The translations under genes and the position numbers were made by a program. Positions 33,092 to 42,164 of a DNA stretch of 64,000 nt are shown here, piece after piece (positions within the stretch are counted from its first letter, which is position 1; each line of letters begins with the position of its first letter). The DNA is from Alicyclobacillus kakegawensis NBRC 103104. GTDB taxonomy: Bacteria; Bacillota; Bacilli; Alicyclobacillales; Alicyclobacillaceae. Under the pieces are notes generated by a model. It made no database searches. It was given only the letters and a program-made list of their open reading frames with translations, and was not told the origin of the DNA. Where the stretch lies: positions 62,001-126,000 of the forward strand of contig NZ_BCRP01000007.1 of assembly GCF_001552655.1 (NCBI RefSeq), read 5' to 3'.

Positions 33092-34081
33092 CTAGTGCAG
33101 CACATACACCGTGACCGGTCGAACCCCGAAAGATAGAGCCTCGCTTTCGGTGGATACACAGATGTCAATCCGGTTCCCATGTATCGCTCCCCCCGTGTCG
33201 GCCGCCACCAGCTTGCCGACACCGGGCACATACAGACGACTTCCAAGTGGAATAACCGCCGGATCTACCGAAGCCACTCCGGGCTCTGCCAGAGAGCCGT
33301 CGGCGGTCCGGCCTCCACCCACATACGCGGTCGCGGTCATCACCAATTTTCGCGCAAACTGCAGCGTCCCTCCCCCTCCGCGAGACGCCAGGGAAGCGGA
33401 CCGGGATACCATTGGGCGCTCCCGGGTGCCGACCAGGACGATTTCATGAATTGGTCTGCGCAACACCTTCTTGGTGACTTTGGTGCTGACCTTACGCCCG
33501 TCGACAAACTTGTGGGTTGTCAAGACCTCCTGCAACCCTTTCACACCGTGCGTCAGCACTCGCTGCTGGCCCTCGTACAGTTGATCTGTCATCCGACGCT
33601 CGGTCTGAAACGGTATCGATGCTCGAGAGGTCGACGTACGAGTCTCGACGCGATAAATCCGCACCCATTCCCCTTCATTCAGAGGTTCATGCAACGGCTT
33701 GCTGACGATGTCTTGCTTGCCCATCTCAATGTCGCTCTGCCGCAGCAACTGACCTACGGTCAGCGCCGTGGTCTGCATGTCGCGGGGCACTCCACCGTCC
33801 ACAAGATGGACAAGCTTGGCCCGCCGCACCGTAACCTCCATGCCATCGGTCACCGGCCTATCCGGCTCTGGAACGACCTTGTCATCCGGGGTAAATGTAA
33901 CCCCTTGGCGCCTCAAAAACGACCTCACTGTGCCAAATCCAAATCCGTGTACCACCCTGCGTTCTCCGTTGTCCTGAACGGTTACCGTTTTGTAAGCCGC
34001 GTCGGCTGTCATGGCCGATCCGCCAAACAGGGCTAACACCGCGGCCGAAACGTACAGAACCTTTGACTTCGGGATACGCAC
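33092..34081 (-). CDS. Secreted G5/3D-domain cell-wall protein (YabE/Rpf-like)
   Basis: A 329-residue exported protein. A signal or anchor helix (VLYVSAAVLALFGGSAMTADA) is followed by two DUF348 ubiquitin-like repeats (VTVQDNGERRVVHGFGFGTV; DGGVPRDMQTTALTVGQLL), a G5 domain (about 170-240) and a C-terminal 3D domain. The three Asp of the 3D domain are present (VASVDP, ADTGGAIHG, RIDIC). Such proteins are peptidoglycan-degrading, resuscitation-promoting-factor-like enzymes. The start is GTG at 34081, with AGGAGAGG 7 nt upstream. Bacillus YabE lies elsewhere (near ksgA), so the position beside pilT and the SpoIIB-like gene is unusual. Confidence 0.88.
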   Translation of the reverse strand: MRIPKSKVLYVSAAVLALFGGSAMTADAAYKTVTVQDNGERRVVHGFGFGTVRSFLRRQGVTFTPDDKVVPEPDRPVTDGMEVTVRRAKLVHLVDGGVPRDMQTTALTVGQLLRQSDIEMGKQDIVSKPLHEPLNEGEWVRIYRVETRTSTSRASIPFQTERRMTDQLYEGQQRVLTHGVKGLQEVLTTHKFVDGRKVSTKVTKKVLRRPIHEIVLVGTRERPMVSRSASLASRGGGGTLQFARKLVMTATAYVGGGRTADGSLAEPGVASVDPAVIPLGSRLYVPGVGKLVAADTGGAIHGNRIDICVSTESEALSFGVRPVTVYVLH

Positions 34082-34144
34082 TCCATCACCTCTCCTCAAG
34101 CTTGCACAGGAAAGGTTGCCGGATTTAACGCCGAGACTGTGGCT

Positions 34145-34173
34145 AGTATAGCGGCTGTCCAGAATGAATGCAA
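34145..34173 (-). promoter_or_regulatory. SigA promoter of the G5/3D protein gene
   Basis: TTGCAT (34168-34173) and TATACT (34145-34150) are spaced by 17 nt on the minus strand, 64 nt upstream of the GTG start. Confidence 0.65.
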
Positions 34174-34292
34174 TCCAGCCCTTTCCGTTTCGAGCCGGTT
34201 CGACGAAACCCTTTCCCTGCCGCTGCATACGGCCGCTTTCCGACACGGCTCCAAGAACGGGCATCTTGCGGCTCTCTTTTGATCCTATGCAC

Positions 34293-35294
34293 TCACAAAC
34301 ACGGACTTGATTCAATCAGGCGCTTGTCCAACAGCTGCTGGACGTGTGCAGCGAACGTCTGCATGCCGTGCGCCCGGCCCGTCTGCATGACCGACCGCAG
34401 CTGATGGGTCTGTCCCGTCCGGATGAGATTGGTCACCGCCGGCGTGTTGACGAGCACCTCCAGGACAGGAATCAATCCACCCGCTCTCGCCGGCAACAGC
34501 CGCTGCGCGACAACCGCCCGCAGGACCGAAGCCAATTGCCAACGCACCACATCCCGTCCCTGGTCCAAACTGCCCAAAATGCGTTCAACCGTCTGGACCG
34601 CATCCCCGGTATGCATCGTCGTCAACACCAAGTGACCCGTTTCCGCGGCAGTCAACGCAATTTCCATGGTGGAGGCGTCGCGCAGTTCGCCAATCAATAT
34701 CACATCGGGGTCTTGCCGCAGAGCGGTCCGCAGTCCGGAGGCGAAATCACGCGTGTGCGTGCCCACCTCGCGTTGATCAATGCGTGCCCGCACGGGGTCA
34801 TGCACAAACTCAATCGGGTCCTCAATCGTTACAATGTGCCACGGGCACGCTTGGTTCACACAGTGGACCAAGGCCGCCAGTGTGCTGGACTTGCCGCTTC
34901 CCGTGGGCCCTGTCACCACCACCAGCCCCGGCTGGTTGGCCAGCACCTCGAACCAGGCCGGCAAATGCAGGTCGGCCAAACTGGGAACACGAGCCGGCAG
35001 CAGACGCAAAGCCAGACTCCAGCCTTGATAGGTGCGGTACAAGTGCCCGCGGATGCGCACGAGATCACCCAGACTAAAGGAAAAGTCCAGCTCGTCGCCC
35101 CTTGCCCACGCCCGTCTGTCCACGCTTGGCACAAGCTCCTCCACCATGTCGAGGGTGGCCTTTGCAGGCGCCAGCGTAGAGGGAATCAATTCGAGTCGCC
35201 CCGAGACGCGGAGAGCGGGAGGAACACCGGAACCCACGTGGAGGTCGGAGGCGCCCCGTGCCAGCGCGTATTCAATCCACGCCTTTAAGCCCAT
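34293..35294 (-). CDS. pilT: Type IV pilus twitching ATPase PilT
   Basis: A 333-residue PilT retraction ATPase. Walker A is GPTGSGKSSTLAALV near residue 125, the Asp box is TIEDPIEFVH, Walker B with the conserved arginine is ALRQDPDVILIGELRD, and the His box is LVLTTMHTGD. The N-terminal domain (ASDLHVGSGVPPALRVSGRL) and absence of a metal-binding cysteine cluster mark PilT rather than PilB/ComGA. The ATG at 35294 overlaps the prepilin peptidase gene by 10 nt. Together with the comG operon 14 kb away this suggests a retractable pilus, which Bacillus subtilis lacks as a dedicated ATPase. Confidence 0.93.
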   Translation of the reverse strand: MGLKAWIEYALARGASDLHVGSGVPPALRVSGRLELIPSTLAPAKATLDMVEELVPSVDRRAWARGDELDFSFSLGDLVRIRGHLYRTYQGWSLALRLLPARVPSLADLHLPAWFEVLANQPGLVVVTGPTGSGKSSTLAALVHCVNQACPWHIVTIEDPIEFVHDPVRARIDQREVGTHTRDFASGLRTALRQDPDVILIGELRDASTMEIALTAAETGHLVLTTMHTGDAVQTVERILGSLDQGRDVVRWQLASVLRAVVAQRLLPARAGGLIPVLEVLVNTPAVTNLIRTGQTHQLRSVMQTGRAHGMQTFAAHVQQLLDKRLIESSPCL

Positions 35295-35863
35295 GACGCC
35301 CCTCCCAGTCCCGCCAACGGAACATACGACGACACGAGGTGCGGCACCACCCCGAAGCACAACCCGCACCCAGCCAACAGAAAGGGGGCAAAAGGAAACG
35401 GTTGTCCAGCCCGCAGGCGCCCCAATCCCCATAACAGCCCCCCGCACAGTGCCGCAGTGGAAAACGCCAGCGTCAGCGCGATCATGCCCAACACGGGTCC
35501 GAACACAGCACCGATGGAAAGGGATAGCTTCACATCCCCCCACCCCACCCCTCCGGTCAGCCACGCCAGCACCGAGAGCCCTCCTGCACACACGGCCAGA
35601 CCCAGCAAAGGTCTAACCGGCCCCTGCCCGGCCAAGGCAAGACCCAGCACAACCAACACCAGCGCGCCAGGTAAGGTGAGCCAGTTCGGAATGCGCATGC
35701 AACACAGGTCCCAGACTGTGGCCATCCACAACACGACCCAGAAGGTGCACCAGACCAGCGATTGCGACCAGGCGTTGGTACAGAGGGTCCAATTCACCAG
35801 CCCAGCCGTCACCCCAGTTGCCCCGGCAATAGCCAGGTGTCGGCATCGAATCGCGTCGAGCAT
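35285..35863 (-). CDS. Prepilin peptidase (A24 family, short form)
   Basis: A 192-residue membrane protease with about six helices. The two catalytic aspartates are visible: TVWDLCCMRIPN near residue 52 and GVGWGDVKLSL near residue 105 (the G-x-G-D motif). The N-terminal N-methyltransferase domain and its cysteine cluster found in ComC/PilD are absent. It would cleave the leaders of ComGC, ComGD and ComGF, but may not methylate them. The start is ATG at 35863, with AGGAGGGG 4 nt upstream. It forms an operon with pilT and replaces comC at this locus. Confidence 0.85.
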   Translation of the reverse strand: MLDAIRCRHLAIAGATGVTAGLVNWTLCTNAWSQSLVWCTFWVVLWMATVWDLCCMRIPNWLTLPGALVLVVLGLALAGQGPVRPLLGLAVCAGGLSVLAWLTGGVGWGDVKLSLSIGAVFGPVLGMIALTLAFSTAALCGGLLWGLGRLRAGQPFPFAPFLLAGCGLCFGVVPHLVSSYVPLAGLGGASWA

Positions 35864-35929
35864 GTTGCCCCTCCTGCCAATCATGGTAACTACAGTTTCG
35901 CCGGCCGAAGCCGAATCGCCTGCTTTCAA

Positions 35930-35943
35930 TTGGAGGATTCCAA
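35930..35943. promoter_or_regulatory. Palindrome upstream of the prepilin peptidase gene
   Basis: TTGGAGGATTCCAA is an inverted repeat (5-bp arms, 4-nt centre) between the divergent prepilin peptidase and small membrane protein genes. It could be an operator; no regulator is known for it. Confidence 0.3.
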
Positions 35944-35980
35944 CTAATATTGGCAATTTGTCCTCTTGTTTTGATCGATG

Positions 35981-35989
35981 TGGTATACT
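35981..35989 (+). promoter_or_regulatory. Extended -10 promoter for small membrane protein gene
   Basis: TGGTATACT on the plus strand is an extended -10, 60 nt upstream of the TTG start at 36049. The -35 region is weak. Confidence 0.5.
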
Positions 35990-36048
35990 GGCGCTAAGGC
36001 TCCTGGAGACGAGCCGCGTCTGCGGCTTCACGATTGGGAGGGAGAACA

Positions 36049-36231
36049 TTGAATTTCCTGCGTGCTCTGGTATGGATGAGCATACTGATGATAGTTTTGT
36101 GCGTCGCGCTGGTGTTCGTAGGTCTGCTGTTGAAGGCTGCGCTTGTCTTGGCTCTCCTGGCGCTCGCCTATTATTGGTTTACCCGCGCGCGAGCCAAGCG
36201 GCGAAAGACGGAACCAAATTGGCGGCTGTAA
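36049..36231 (+). CDS. Small two-helix membrane protein, unknown function
   Basis: A 60-residue protein with two closely spaced hydrophobic segments (LRALVWMSILMIVLCVALVF; LLLKAALVLALLALAYYWF) and a basic tail (TRARAKRRKTEPNWRL). The start is TTG at 36049 with GGGAGGGAG 4 nt upstream and an extended -10 promoter before it; a strong terminator follows. This is a complete single-gene unit on the plus strand, so it is likely real. I recognise no family. The positive tail suggests the C-terminus is in the cytoplasm. Confidence 0.65.
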   Translation: MNFLRALVWMSILMIVLCVALVFVGLLLKAALVLALLALAYYWFTRARAKRRKTEPNWRL

Positions 36232-36265
36232 ACCAAATCGGGAACGAAGCTAAACGAAACACCAA

Positions 36266-36301
36266 GGGAGGTTCAGCGCCAGTGTGGGCGCAGAACCTCC
36301 C
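36266..36301. terminator. Bidirectional terminator between small gene and murC
   Basis: GGGAGGTTC/GAACCTCCC plus inner GCGCC/GGCGC form a long hairpin between the two convergent stops (36231 and 36345). On the minus strand it is followed by a T-rich stretch (TTGGTGTTTCGTTT). Confidence 0.8.
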
Positions 36302-36344
36302 TTACTGCAGGTGTGCCGCATCCGATGAATCCCATGCTTGCTGT

Positions 36345-37772
36345 TCACACAATCGCGTTAGCTTCGCGGTTGGTCAGCTCTTCGCCGAGCCGACAGGCTA
36401 CCTGCCAAATGTCGCCGGCTCCCATCGTCAACACCAGGTCCCCCGGGCGGACACTCTCCCTTAAATAGTCCAACACTTCGTCCTTGGTCTTGAGAAAGCG
36501 CACATGTGGATTGCTTTGGGCGCGTATCGCATCGGCCAACCGCTCGGCCGTGACACCTTCAATCTTCTGCTCCCCAGCCGGGGAATAGATTTCGCAAATC
36601 ACGACCTCATCCGCGCCGCGAAACGCCCGGGCAAAGGCATCGAACAGAAAATAAGTGCGTGTGTAACGCTGCGGTTGAAACACAGCGACAATCCGCCGGC
36701 CTGTTGATTGGGCAGCGGCGATGGTCGCCGCGATCTCGGTCGGGTGATGGGCATAATCGTCCACCACCAAGACGCCTCCGGCCTCCGCTATCACCTGAAA
36801 GCGCCGTTTCGCTCCGTCAAACTCCGCCAACGCGGCGGCCACGTCGGGAAACGACAAACCGGCCGCACGCGCGACGGCAATGGCGGCCAACGCATTCATG
36901 ACATTGTGCAAACCGGGCAGCGACAACTCCAAAGAGCCTAAGTGCTGCTGGCGGCAGTACACCTGGCAACGGCTGCCTCTATCCAACAGCTCGATGTCCC
37001 TCGCCACATAATCCGCCTCGGGCAGAGGCTCCCCCTGTTGTTCCACAGCAACCGACTCCACGCGGCAACGCGCCTTGCGGCGCAGACGGGCAAGGTGAAC
37101 GTCATGGGCGGAGATCACGCATAGGCCGTCCGGATCGACCTGGGTGATGAACTGCTGGTAAGCCCGCAGCAGATTGTCAAATTGGCCGTCGTAATGCTCC
37201 AAGTGGTCGGCCTCAATATTGGTAATGACGGCTATATGTGGACGGTAATGCAAAAAGGAGCCGTCACTTTCGTCTGCCTCTGCGACGACAAACCGGCCAT
37301 GGCCCGCTTTGGCGTTTCCCCCCATATTCCGCACGACCCCACCGATGACAAAGGTGGGATCCAGCCCGCACCTTTCCATCACGTACGCGATCATTGAGGA
37401 GGTCGTCGTTTTTCCGTGCGCGCCGGTTACGGCCACGCCAATGCGATCCTGCATCAAACGGGCCAACATTTGCGAACGATGAATGACGGGGATGTTGCGC
37501 TCTTGGGCGGCCTGAATCTCGACGTTATCCGCAGACAGCGCGGTGCTGTAGACGACAATGTCCGCACCCTCGACTTGGCTGGCACGATGACCGTGATACA
37601 CCGTGGCTCCTCGCTGCGCCAAGCGCTGTGTGAGTTCCTGGCTGGCCACATCGGACCCGGACACACGGTAGCCGAGGTCCAGCATCACGCCGGCGATCGC
37701 GCTCATGCCGTACCCGCCAATGCCGACAAAGTGTACATGCTCCCTTTCGTTCACAGGCCCCACCGTCCTCAT
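36345..37772 (-). CDS. murC: UDP-N-acetylmuramate-L-alanine ligase
   Basis: A 475-residue Mur ligase that adds L-Ala to UDP-MurNAc in peptidoglycan precursor synthesis. Seen are the N-terminal HFVGIGGYGMSAIAGVMLDL, the ATP loop GAHGKTTTSSMIAYV near residue 115, the metal site EADESDGSFL and C-terminal DDYAHHPTEIAATIAA. The start is uncertain: the ATG at 37772 follows folC by 10 nt with no strong site, and a GTG nine codons on is possible. Last gene of valS-folC-murC, ended by a bidirectional terminator. In Bacillus subtilis murC is elsewhere (near ytpR), so this linkage marks the group. Confidence 0.95.
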   Translation of the reverse strand: MRTVGPVNEREHVHFVGIGGYGMSAIAGVMLDLGYRVSGSDVASQELTQRLAQRGATVYHGHRASQVEGADIVVYSTALSADNVEIQAAQERNIPVIHRSQMLARLMQDRIGVAVTGAHGKTTTSSMIAYVMERCGLDPTFVIGGVVRNMGGNAKAGHGRFVVAEADESDGSFLHYRPHIAVITNIEADHLEHYDGQFDNLLRAYQQFITQVDPDGLCVISAHDVHLARLRRKARCRVESVAVEQQGEPLPEADYVARDIELLDRGSRCQVYCRQQHLGSLELSLPGLHNVMNALAAIAVARAAGLSFPDVAAALAEFDGAKRRFQVIAEAGGVLVVDDYAHHPTEIAATIAAAQSTGRRIVAVFQPQRYTRTYFLFDAFARAFRGADEVVICEIYSPAGEQKIEGVTAERLADAIRAQSNPHVRFLKTKDEVLDYLRESVRPGDLVLTMGAGDIWQVACRLGEELTNREANAIV

Positions 37773-37782
37773 ATCCAAAAAA

Positions 37783-39096
37783 TCAATCTAGCATCTGCTG
37801 GATAGCCTTCCTCGCCTCATCCACCGTATACAACGAGCCCCAGCAACAAATTGGACGCGCGCTCTTGCACGCAGTTACGATAGCTTGGGCAACCGACCTC
37901 TCCACCCACACGCGAATATCTGGCCGTATCGCCCGTACCCGCCGCTCCAATTCCTCGGCTTCCAGGGCGCGAGCGGTTTGCGGCTGGCAAACGATGACCT
38001 GCCCAGCGTGAGGGAGCATCGTCCCCATCATCATGGCCGCGTCTTTATCGCGCAACATCCCGATGACCATCAACCATTCCCGGGCCGGCACATCGATGGC
38101 CTTGGCAAACTCGGTCAGCGCCGCGGACAGCGAGGCCGCCGCCTCTGGGTTATGAGCCCCATCCAGCACAATGGGCACCCCACCATGCCAGTGTACCTCA
38201 AACCGTCCCGGCCAGGAAGTCTCCGCAAGGCCGCTTCGCCACTCTTCGTCGCTCAACCGCGGGCAAACTCGCTGCTGTTCACATACCTCCACAGTCGCCA
38301 AAGCGAGACTGGCGTTCGCCACCTGGTGCTTGCCAAACAGAGGAAGCTGCAGACCGTCGACATCCCGTGCCACTCCGCGGTAATGGATACGTTGTCCAGT
38401 CGAGCAAACCTTCTCTTGCACCGCCTGAAAGTGAATGCCAGAGCGCAAACAGGGGGCAGCCTCCCGGTGCGCCACGCGCGCCACCACAGGCCAGGCCTCA
38501 TCGCCGACACCGGTCAGCAACGGCACACCGGGCTTGATGATGCCCGCCTTCTCCGCCGCGATGGCCCCGAGGGTGGGGCCCAACACATCCTGGTGGTCGT
38601 GGCCCACGTTGGTGATGACGGTTACCTGCGGCTGCACCACGTTGGTCGAATCCAAGCGCCCGCCCAGGCCCGTTTCCCAGACCACGGCTTGCACCTGCTC
38701 CATTTGAAAATACAACAACGCCATCAGCGTCAGAACCTCAAACTCAGTCGGCGGGTCGTCGGACAGGTCCCGCTCGGCCACACGCCGCACTTGGGCCGCC
38801 AGGTCGGCAAAGACAGACAAATTGATGGGCCGCAGGTTGACCTGAAAGCGACCGCGAAACCCGTCGAAGGCCGGCGACGTGAACGTCCCGATTCGGATTC
38901 TCTGCGACAGAATCGACGAGACCATCGCACACACCGACCCTTTGCCGTTGGTCCCGGCGACGTGAATGAAGTTCAAGCCCTGTTCTGGATGGCCGAGGGC
39001 GGCCAGGGCCCGCCGCATCCGCTCGAGCCCCGGCCGCATGCCGAAGCGGGACAGTGTCCTCAGCCACGCCAGCGCATCTGTCATGGTCTCCGCCAT
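37783..39096 (-). CDS. folC: Folylpolyglutamate synthase / dihydrofolate synthase
   Basis: A 437-residue Mur-ligase-like enzyme that adds glutamate to folates. The ATP loop is HVAGTNGKGSVCAMVSSIL near residue 45. FTSPAFDGFRGRFQVN, WETGLGGRLDSTNVV and the C-terminal VLDGAHNPEAAASL are the family motifs. The start is the ATG at 39096, with GAGGCG about 10 nt upstream; the extension to 39126 is not needed. It follows valS by 36 nt, the order found in Bacillus. Confidence 0.95.
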   Translation of the reverse strand: MAETMTDALAWLRTLSRFGMRPGLERMRRALAALGHPEQGLNFIHVAGTNGKGSVCAMVSSILSQRIRIGTFTSPAFDGFRGRFQVNLRPINLSVFADLAAQVRRVAERDLSDDPPTEFEVLTLMALLYFQMEQVQAVVWETGLGGRLDSTNVVQPQVTVITNVGHDHQDVLGPTLGAIAAEKAGIIKPGVPLLTGVGDEAWPVVARVAHREAAPCLRSGIHFQAVQEKVCSTGQRIHYRGVARDVDGLQLPLFGKHQVANASLALATVEVCEQQRVCPRLSDEEWRSGLAETSWPGRFEVHWHGGVPIVLDGAHNPEAAASLSAALTEFAKAIDVPAREWLMVIGMLRDKDAAMMMGTMLPHAGQVIVCQPQTARALEAEELERRVRAIRPDIRVWVERSVAQAIVTACKSARPICCWGSLYTVDEARKAIQQMLD

Positions 39097-39132
39097 AATG
39101 TATTCGCCTCGCTGTCCGGGAGACACTTGCCA

Positions 39133-41793
39133 TCATGAACTGGCCAGGCGTCGGAGCCGCTCTTCCACTGCCGCCAACTTGGCTCGGTACTCCGCGCCCT
39201 TTTCACGCTCCGCCTCCACCACGTGGCGCGGAGCCTTGGCGACAAACTGCGCATTGGCCAGCTTCCGCTCAACCCTCTCCACCTCGGCCACCAGGCGCTC
39301 GCGCTCGCGCTGCATCCGCTCCCGTTCTACCGCCAAGTCCACCAAGTCGGCCAAGGGCAGGGCGATCTCTGCCCCGTTGACGACCGCTGTCATGGCCTGA
39401 CCGGGCAACTCGATGCCCACGCCAATCTCCACCCGATTCAGGTTGCCAAAACGAACAAGATACGGCTCCACGCTTTGGAACAAGGCTTCCGCCCCCGCAT
39501 CCTGGCAACGGATGGACATCGCCACCGATTTTCCGGGAGACACGTTCAAATCCGCCCGAATGTTGCGCACGGCCCGAATGGCTTCCATGACCACCCGAAT
39601 CTGACGCACCGCTTCCTCATCGCGGACATATGCCGTCGCCTCCGGCCACTGCGCGCGAATCAAGGCCTCCCCCTCCACCGGCAGGGTTTTCCAAATGCGC
39701 TCGGTCACGAAGGGGATAAACGGGTGCAGCAGCCTCAGCAGCGTGTCCAATACGGTCACCAACACCGCCCGCGTCTGCGCCTTGGCCGCTTCGTCCTGGC
39801 CGTACAGGGAGAGTTTCGTGAACTCGATGTACCAATCGCAAAACTCATCCCATGTGAAATCGTACAGAACGCGGCCCGCCTCACCTAAATCGTAGCGCTC
39901 CAGGTGGTCGGTCACTTCGCTCACCACTTCACCTAAGCGCGTCAAAATCCACCGATCCGCAATGGTCAGCGAGGCCGGATCCCACTCGGGCAGGCGCTCC
40001 GCCGGGGGCAGGTTCATGCAGACAAACCGGGCCGCGTTCCACACCTTATTGATGAAGTTGCGGCTGCCTTGAACCCGTTCGTCGTAGAATCTCTGATCAT
40101 TTCCAGGCGACGATCCGGTCGTCAATGTGAAGCGCAGCGCATCGGCCCCGTACTGATCAATGACCTCCAACGGGTCCACCCCATTGCCCAGGCTTTTCGA
40201 CATCTTACGGCCTTGCGAATCACGGATGAGCCCGTGCAAAACCACCTTGTGGAACGGAACTTCCCCGGTAAACTCAACACCCATGAAGGCCATGCGCGCC
40301 ACCCAGAAAAACAGGATGTCATAACCGGTCACAAGCACGCTGTTCGGATAATAGCGCCGCAGGTCGTCCGTATCGGCGGGCCAGCCCAGGGTCGCGAACG
40401 GCCATAGCGCCGAAGAAAACCACGTGTCGAGGACGTCCTCCTCCTGATGGACCTGCTGTGAACCGCAGTGTGGGCACGCCTGCACCGTTTCCCGGGCCAC
40501 GCTGAGCTGCCCGCAATTGTCGCAGTACCAAGCGGGGATGCGGTGCCCCCACCAGAGCTGCCGGGATATGCACCAGTCGCGCACGTTCTCCAACCAGTGC
40601 ACAAACACCTTCTCAAACCGCTCTGGGACAAACTGCAGGCGGCCGTCGGCCACTGCCTGCAGCACCGGGGCTGCGAGCGGCTGCATGCGGACAAACCATT
40701 GCATCGAGAGCAGAGGCTCAACGACCGTGTCACAGCGGCTGCAATGGCCGACAGCGTGCGTGATCTCTTCCACCCGCACCAGGTACCCCTGCTGCCGGAG
40801 GTCCTCCACCACCCGACGCCGCGCCTCATCCCTGTCCATTCCCTGATACGGGCCCGCAAGCTCGGTCAGGCGGCCGTCTGCGCCGATGCACTGCAGCACC
40901 TCCAAGCCGTGGCGCTGGCCGACTTCAAAGTCGTTCGGATCGTGCGCGGGCGTGATCTTCAGGCATCCAGTCCCGTACTCGGGGTCCACGTAGGCGTCGG
41001 CCAGCACCGGGATCTCGCGGCCCACCAACGGCAGCGTCAGCCGCTTGCCCACCATGGCCGCGTACCGATCATCGTCGGGATGCACGGCGACCGCCACATC
41101 GGCAAACATGGTCTCGGGTCGCGTGGTCGCGATGGTGATCCCGCCGTCCCCGTCGGCGAGCGGATAACGCACGTAATACAGGTGCCCCGGCACCTCGGTG
41201 TGCTCCACCTCGATGTCGGACAAGGCGGTGGCACAGCGCGGACACCAGTTGATGATGCGCTGCCCGCGATAGATCAGCCCCCGCTCATACAGCCGCACAA
41301 ACACCTCCCGCACAGCCGCCGACAGGCCCTCGTCCATGGTGAAGCGCTCGCGGGACCAGTCGCAGGAGGCGCCCAGCCGCCGCACCTGCTTGGTGATGCG
41401 GTTGCCGTACTGTTCCTTCCACGCCCACACGCGCTGGACAAATTCGCCTCTCCCCAAATCGTACCGGGAGACTCCCTCTTCCTCCTGCAGCGCCTTTTCC
41501 ACACGGGCCTGAGTCGCAATGCCGGCATGATCCGTACCCGGCACCCACACAGTGTCATGTCCCTGCATCCGCCGGAAGCGGATGATGACATCCTGCAGCG
41601 TGAGGTCCCAGGCATGCCCCAGGTGCAACTGCCCCGTCACATTGGGAGGCGGCATGACGATGGAGAAGGCACCGCGCGGGGTTCCGCCGGCAGGCTGAAA
41701 ATACCCGCGTTCCTCCCAAAACCGATACATGTCCAGCTCGACATCGGTCGGCTTGTACACCTTTGACAAAGGTTCACGTGTTGACTCTGCCAT
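39133..41793 (-). CDS. valS: Valine-tRNA ligase
   Basis: An 886-residue class Ia synthetase. Seen are the HIGH region PPPNVTGQLHLGHAWDLT near residue 55, an editing domain (about 190-360), the KMSKS loop GRKMSKSLGNGVDP, the anticodon-binding helical domain, and a C-terminal coiled coil (ERERMQRERERLVAEVERVE). Length and domain order are normal. The ATG at 41793 has AGGAGGAG upstream; the ORF extension to 41850 runs into the T-box terminator. It is controlled by the T-box leader upstream. Confidence 0.98.
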   Translation of the reverse strand: MAESTREPLSKVYKPTDVELDMYRFWEERGYFQPAGGTPRGAFSIVMPPPNVTGQLHLGHAWDLTLQDVIIRFRRMQGHDTVWVPGTDHAGIATQARVEKALQEEEGVSRYDLGRGEFVQRVWAWKEQYGNRITKQVRRLGASCDWSRERFTMDEGLSAAVREVFVRLYERGLIYRGQRIINWCPRCATALSDIEVEHTEVPGHLYYVRYPLADGDGGITIATTRPETMFADVAVAVHPDDDRYAAMVGKRLTLPLVGREIPVLADAYVDPEYGTGCLKITPAHDPNDFEVGQRHGLEVLQCIGADGRLTELAGPYQGMDRDEARRRVVEDLRQQGYLVRVEEITHAVGHCSRCDTVVEPLLSMQWFVRMQPLAAPVLQAVADGRLQFVPERFEKVFVHWLENVRDWCISRQLWWGHRIPAWYCDNCGQLSVARETVQACPHCGSQQVHQEEDVLDTWFSSALWPFATLGWPADTDDLRRYYPNSVLVTGYDILFFWVARMAFMGVEFTGEVPFHKVVLHGLIRDSQGRKMSKSLGNGVDPLEVIDQYGADALRFTLTTGSSPGNDQRFYDERVQGSRNFINKVWNAARFVCMNLPPAERLPEWDPASLTIADRWILTRLGEVVSEVTDHLERYDLGEAGRVLYDFTWDEFCDWYIEFTKLSLYGQDEAAKAQTRAVLVTVLDTLLRLLHPFIPFVTERIWKTLPVEGEALIRAQWPEATAYVRDEEAVRQIRVVMEAIRAVRNIRADLNVSPGKSVAMSIRCQDAGAEALFQSVEPYLVRFGNLNRVEIGVGIELPGQAMTAVVNGAEIALPLADLVDLAVERERMQRERERLVAEVERVERKLANAQFVAKAPRHVVEAEREKGAEYRAKLAAVEERLRRLASS

Positions 41794-41849
41794 GATTCTC
41801 CTCCTGACCGGGAACGGCTGCGTTGGCGCGCAACCCTCCCCTATCGACA

Positions 41850-42127
41850 ATACAATAGAAAAACCTTTCGCCCATCAGGACGAAAGGTTGCTTTCGCGGT
41901 ACCACCTGATTTCCCGCACCTCTCTCTACCCAGCCCAACTGCCATGGACAGAGAACAGAGAGGATACGAGCCCTCACACACCGATACCGGGGTGCAGCCG
42001 GTCTGAAGACAGCTCAGGGACGACATTCAGCATGCACTTCGAGACGGCTTCCAGCCTGCGGCCGTCCTCTCTGCACGAAGGAGGCACGCCTACTCCTTCC
42101 CGTCACAGCTCGACAAGGTCAGATTTG
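41850..42127 (-). promoter_or_regulatory. T-box leader of valS
   Basis: The transcript starting near 42127 carries the T-box sequence AGGTGGTACCGCG (41895-41907 on the minus strand). It is followed by a terminator hairpin AACCTTTCG/CGAAAGGTT (41862-41889) and a T run. Upstream, in stem I, a GTC triplet in CTGAATGTCGTCC near 42025 is a plausible valine specifier. Uncharged tRNA-Val would stabilise the antiterminator and turn on valS-folC-murC. Confidence 0.92.
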
Positions 42128-42133
42128 CCTTAT

Positions 42134-42162
42134 ATTGTATACCCCTTTATTCTCCGTGTCAA
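42134..42162 (-). promoter_or_regulatory. Consensus SigA promoter of valS
   Basis: TTGACA (42157-42162) and TACAAT (42134-42139) are spaced by 17 nt. The -35 abuts the stop codon of the upstream membrane protein gene (42165). Confidence 0.9.
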
Positions 42163-42164
42163 GG

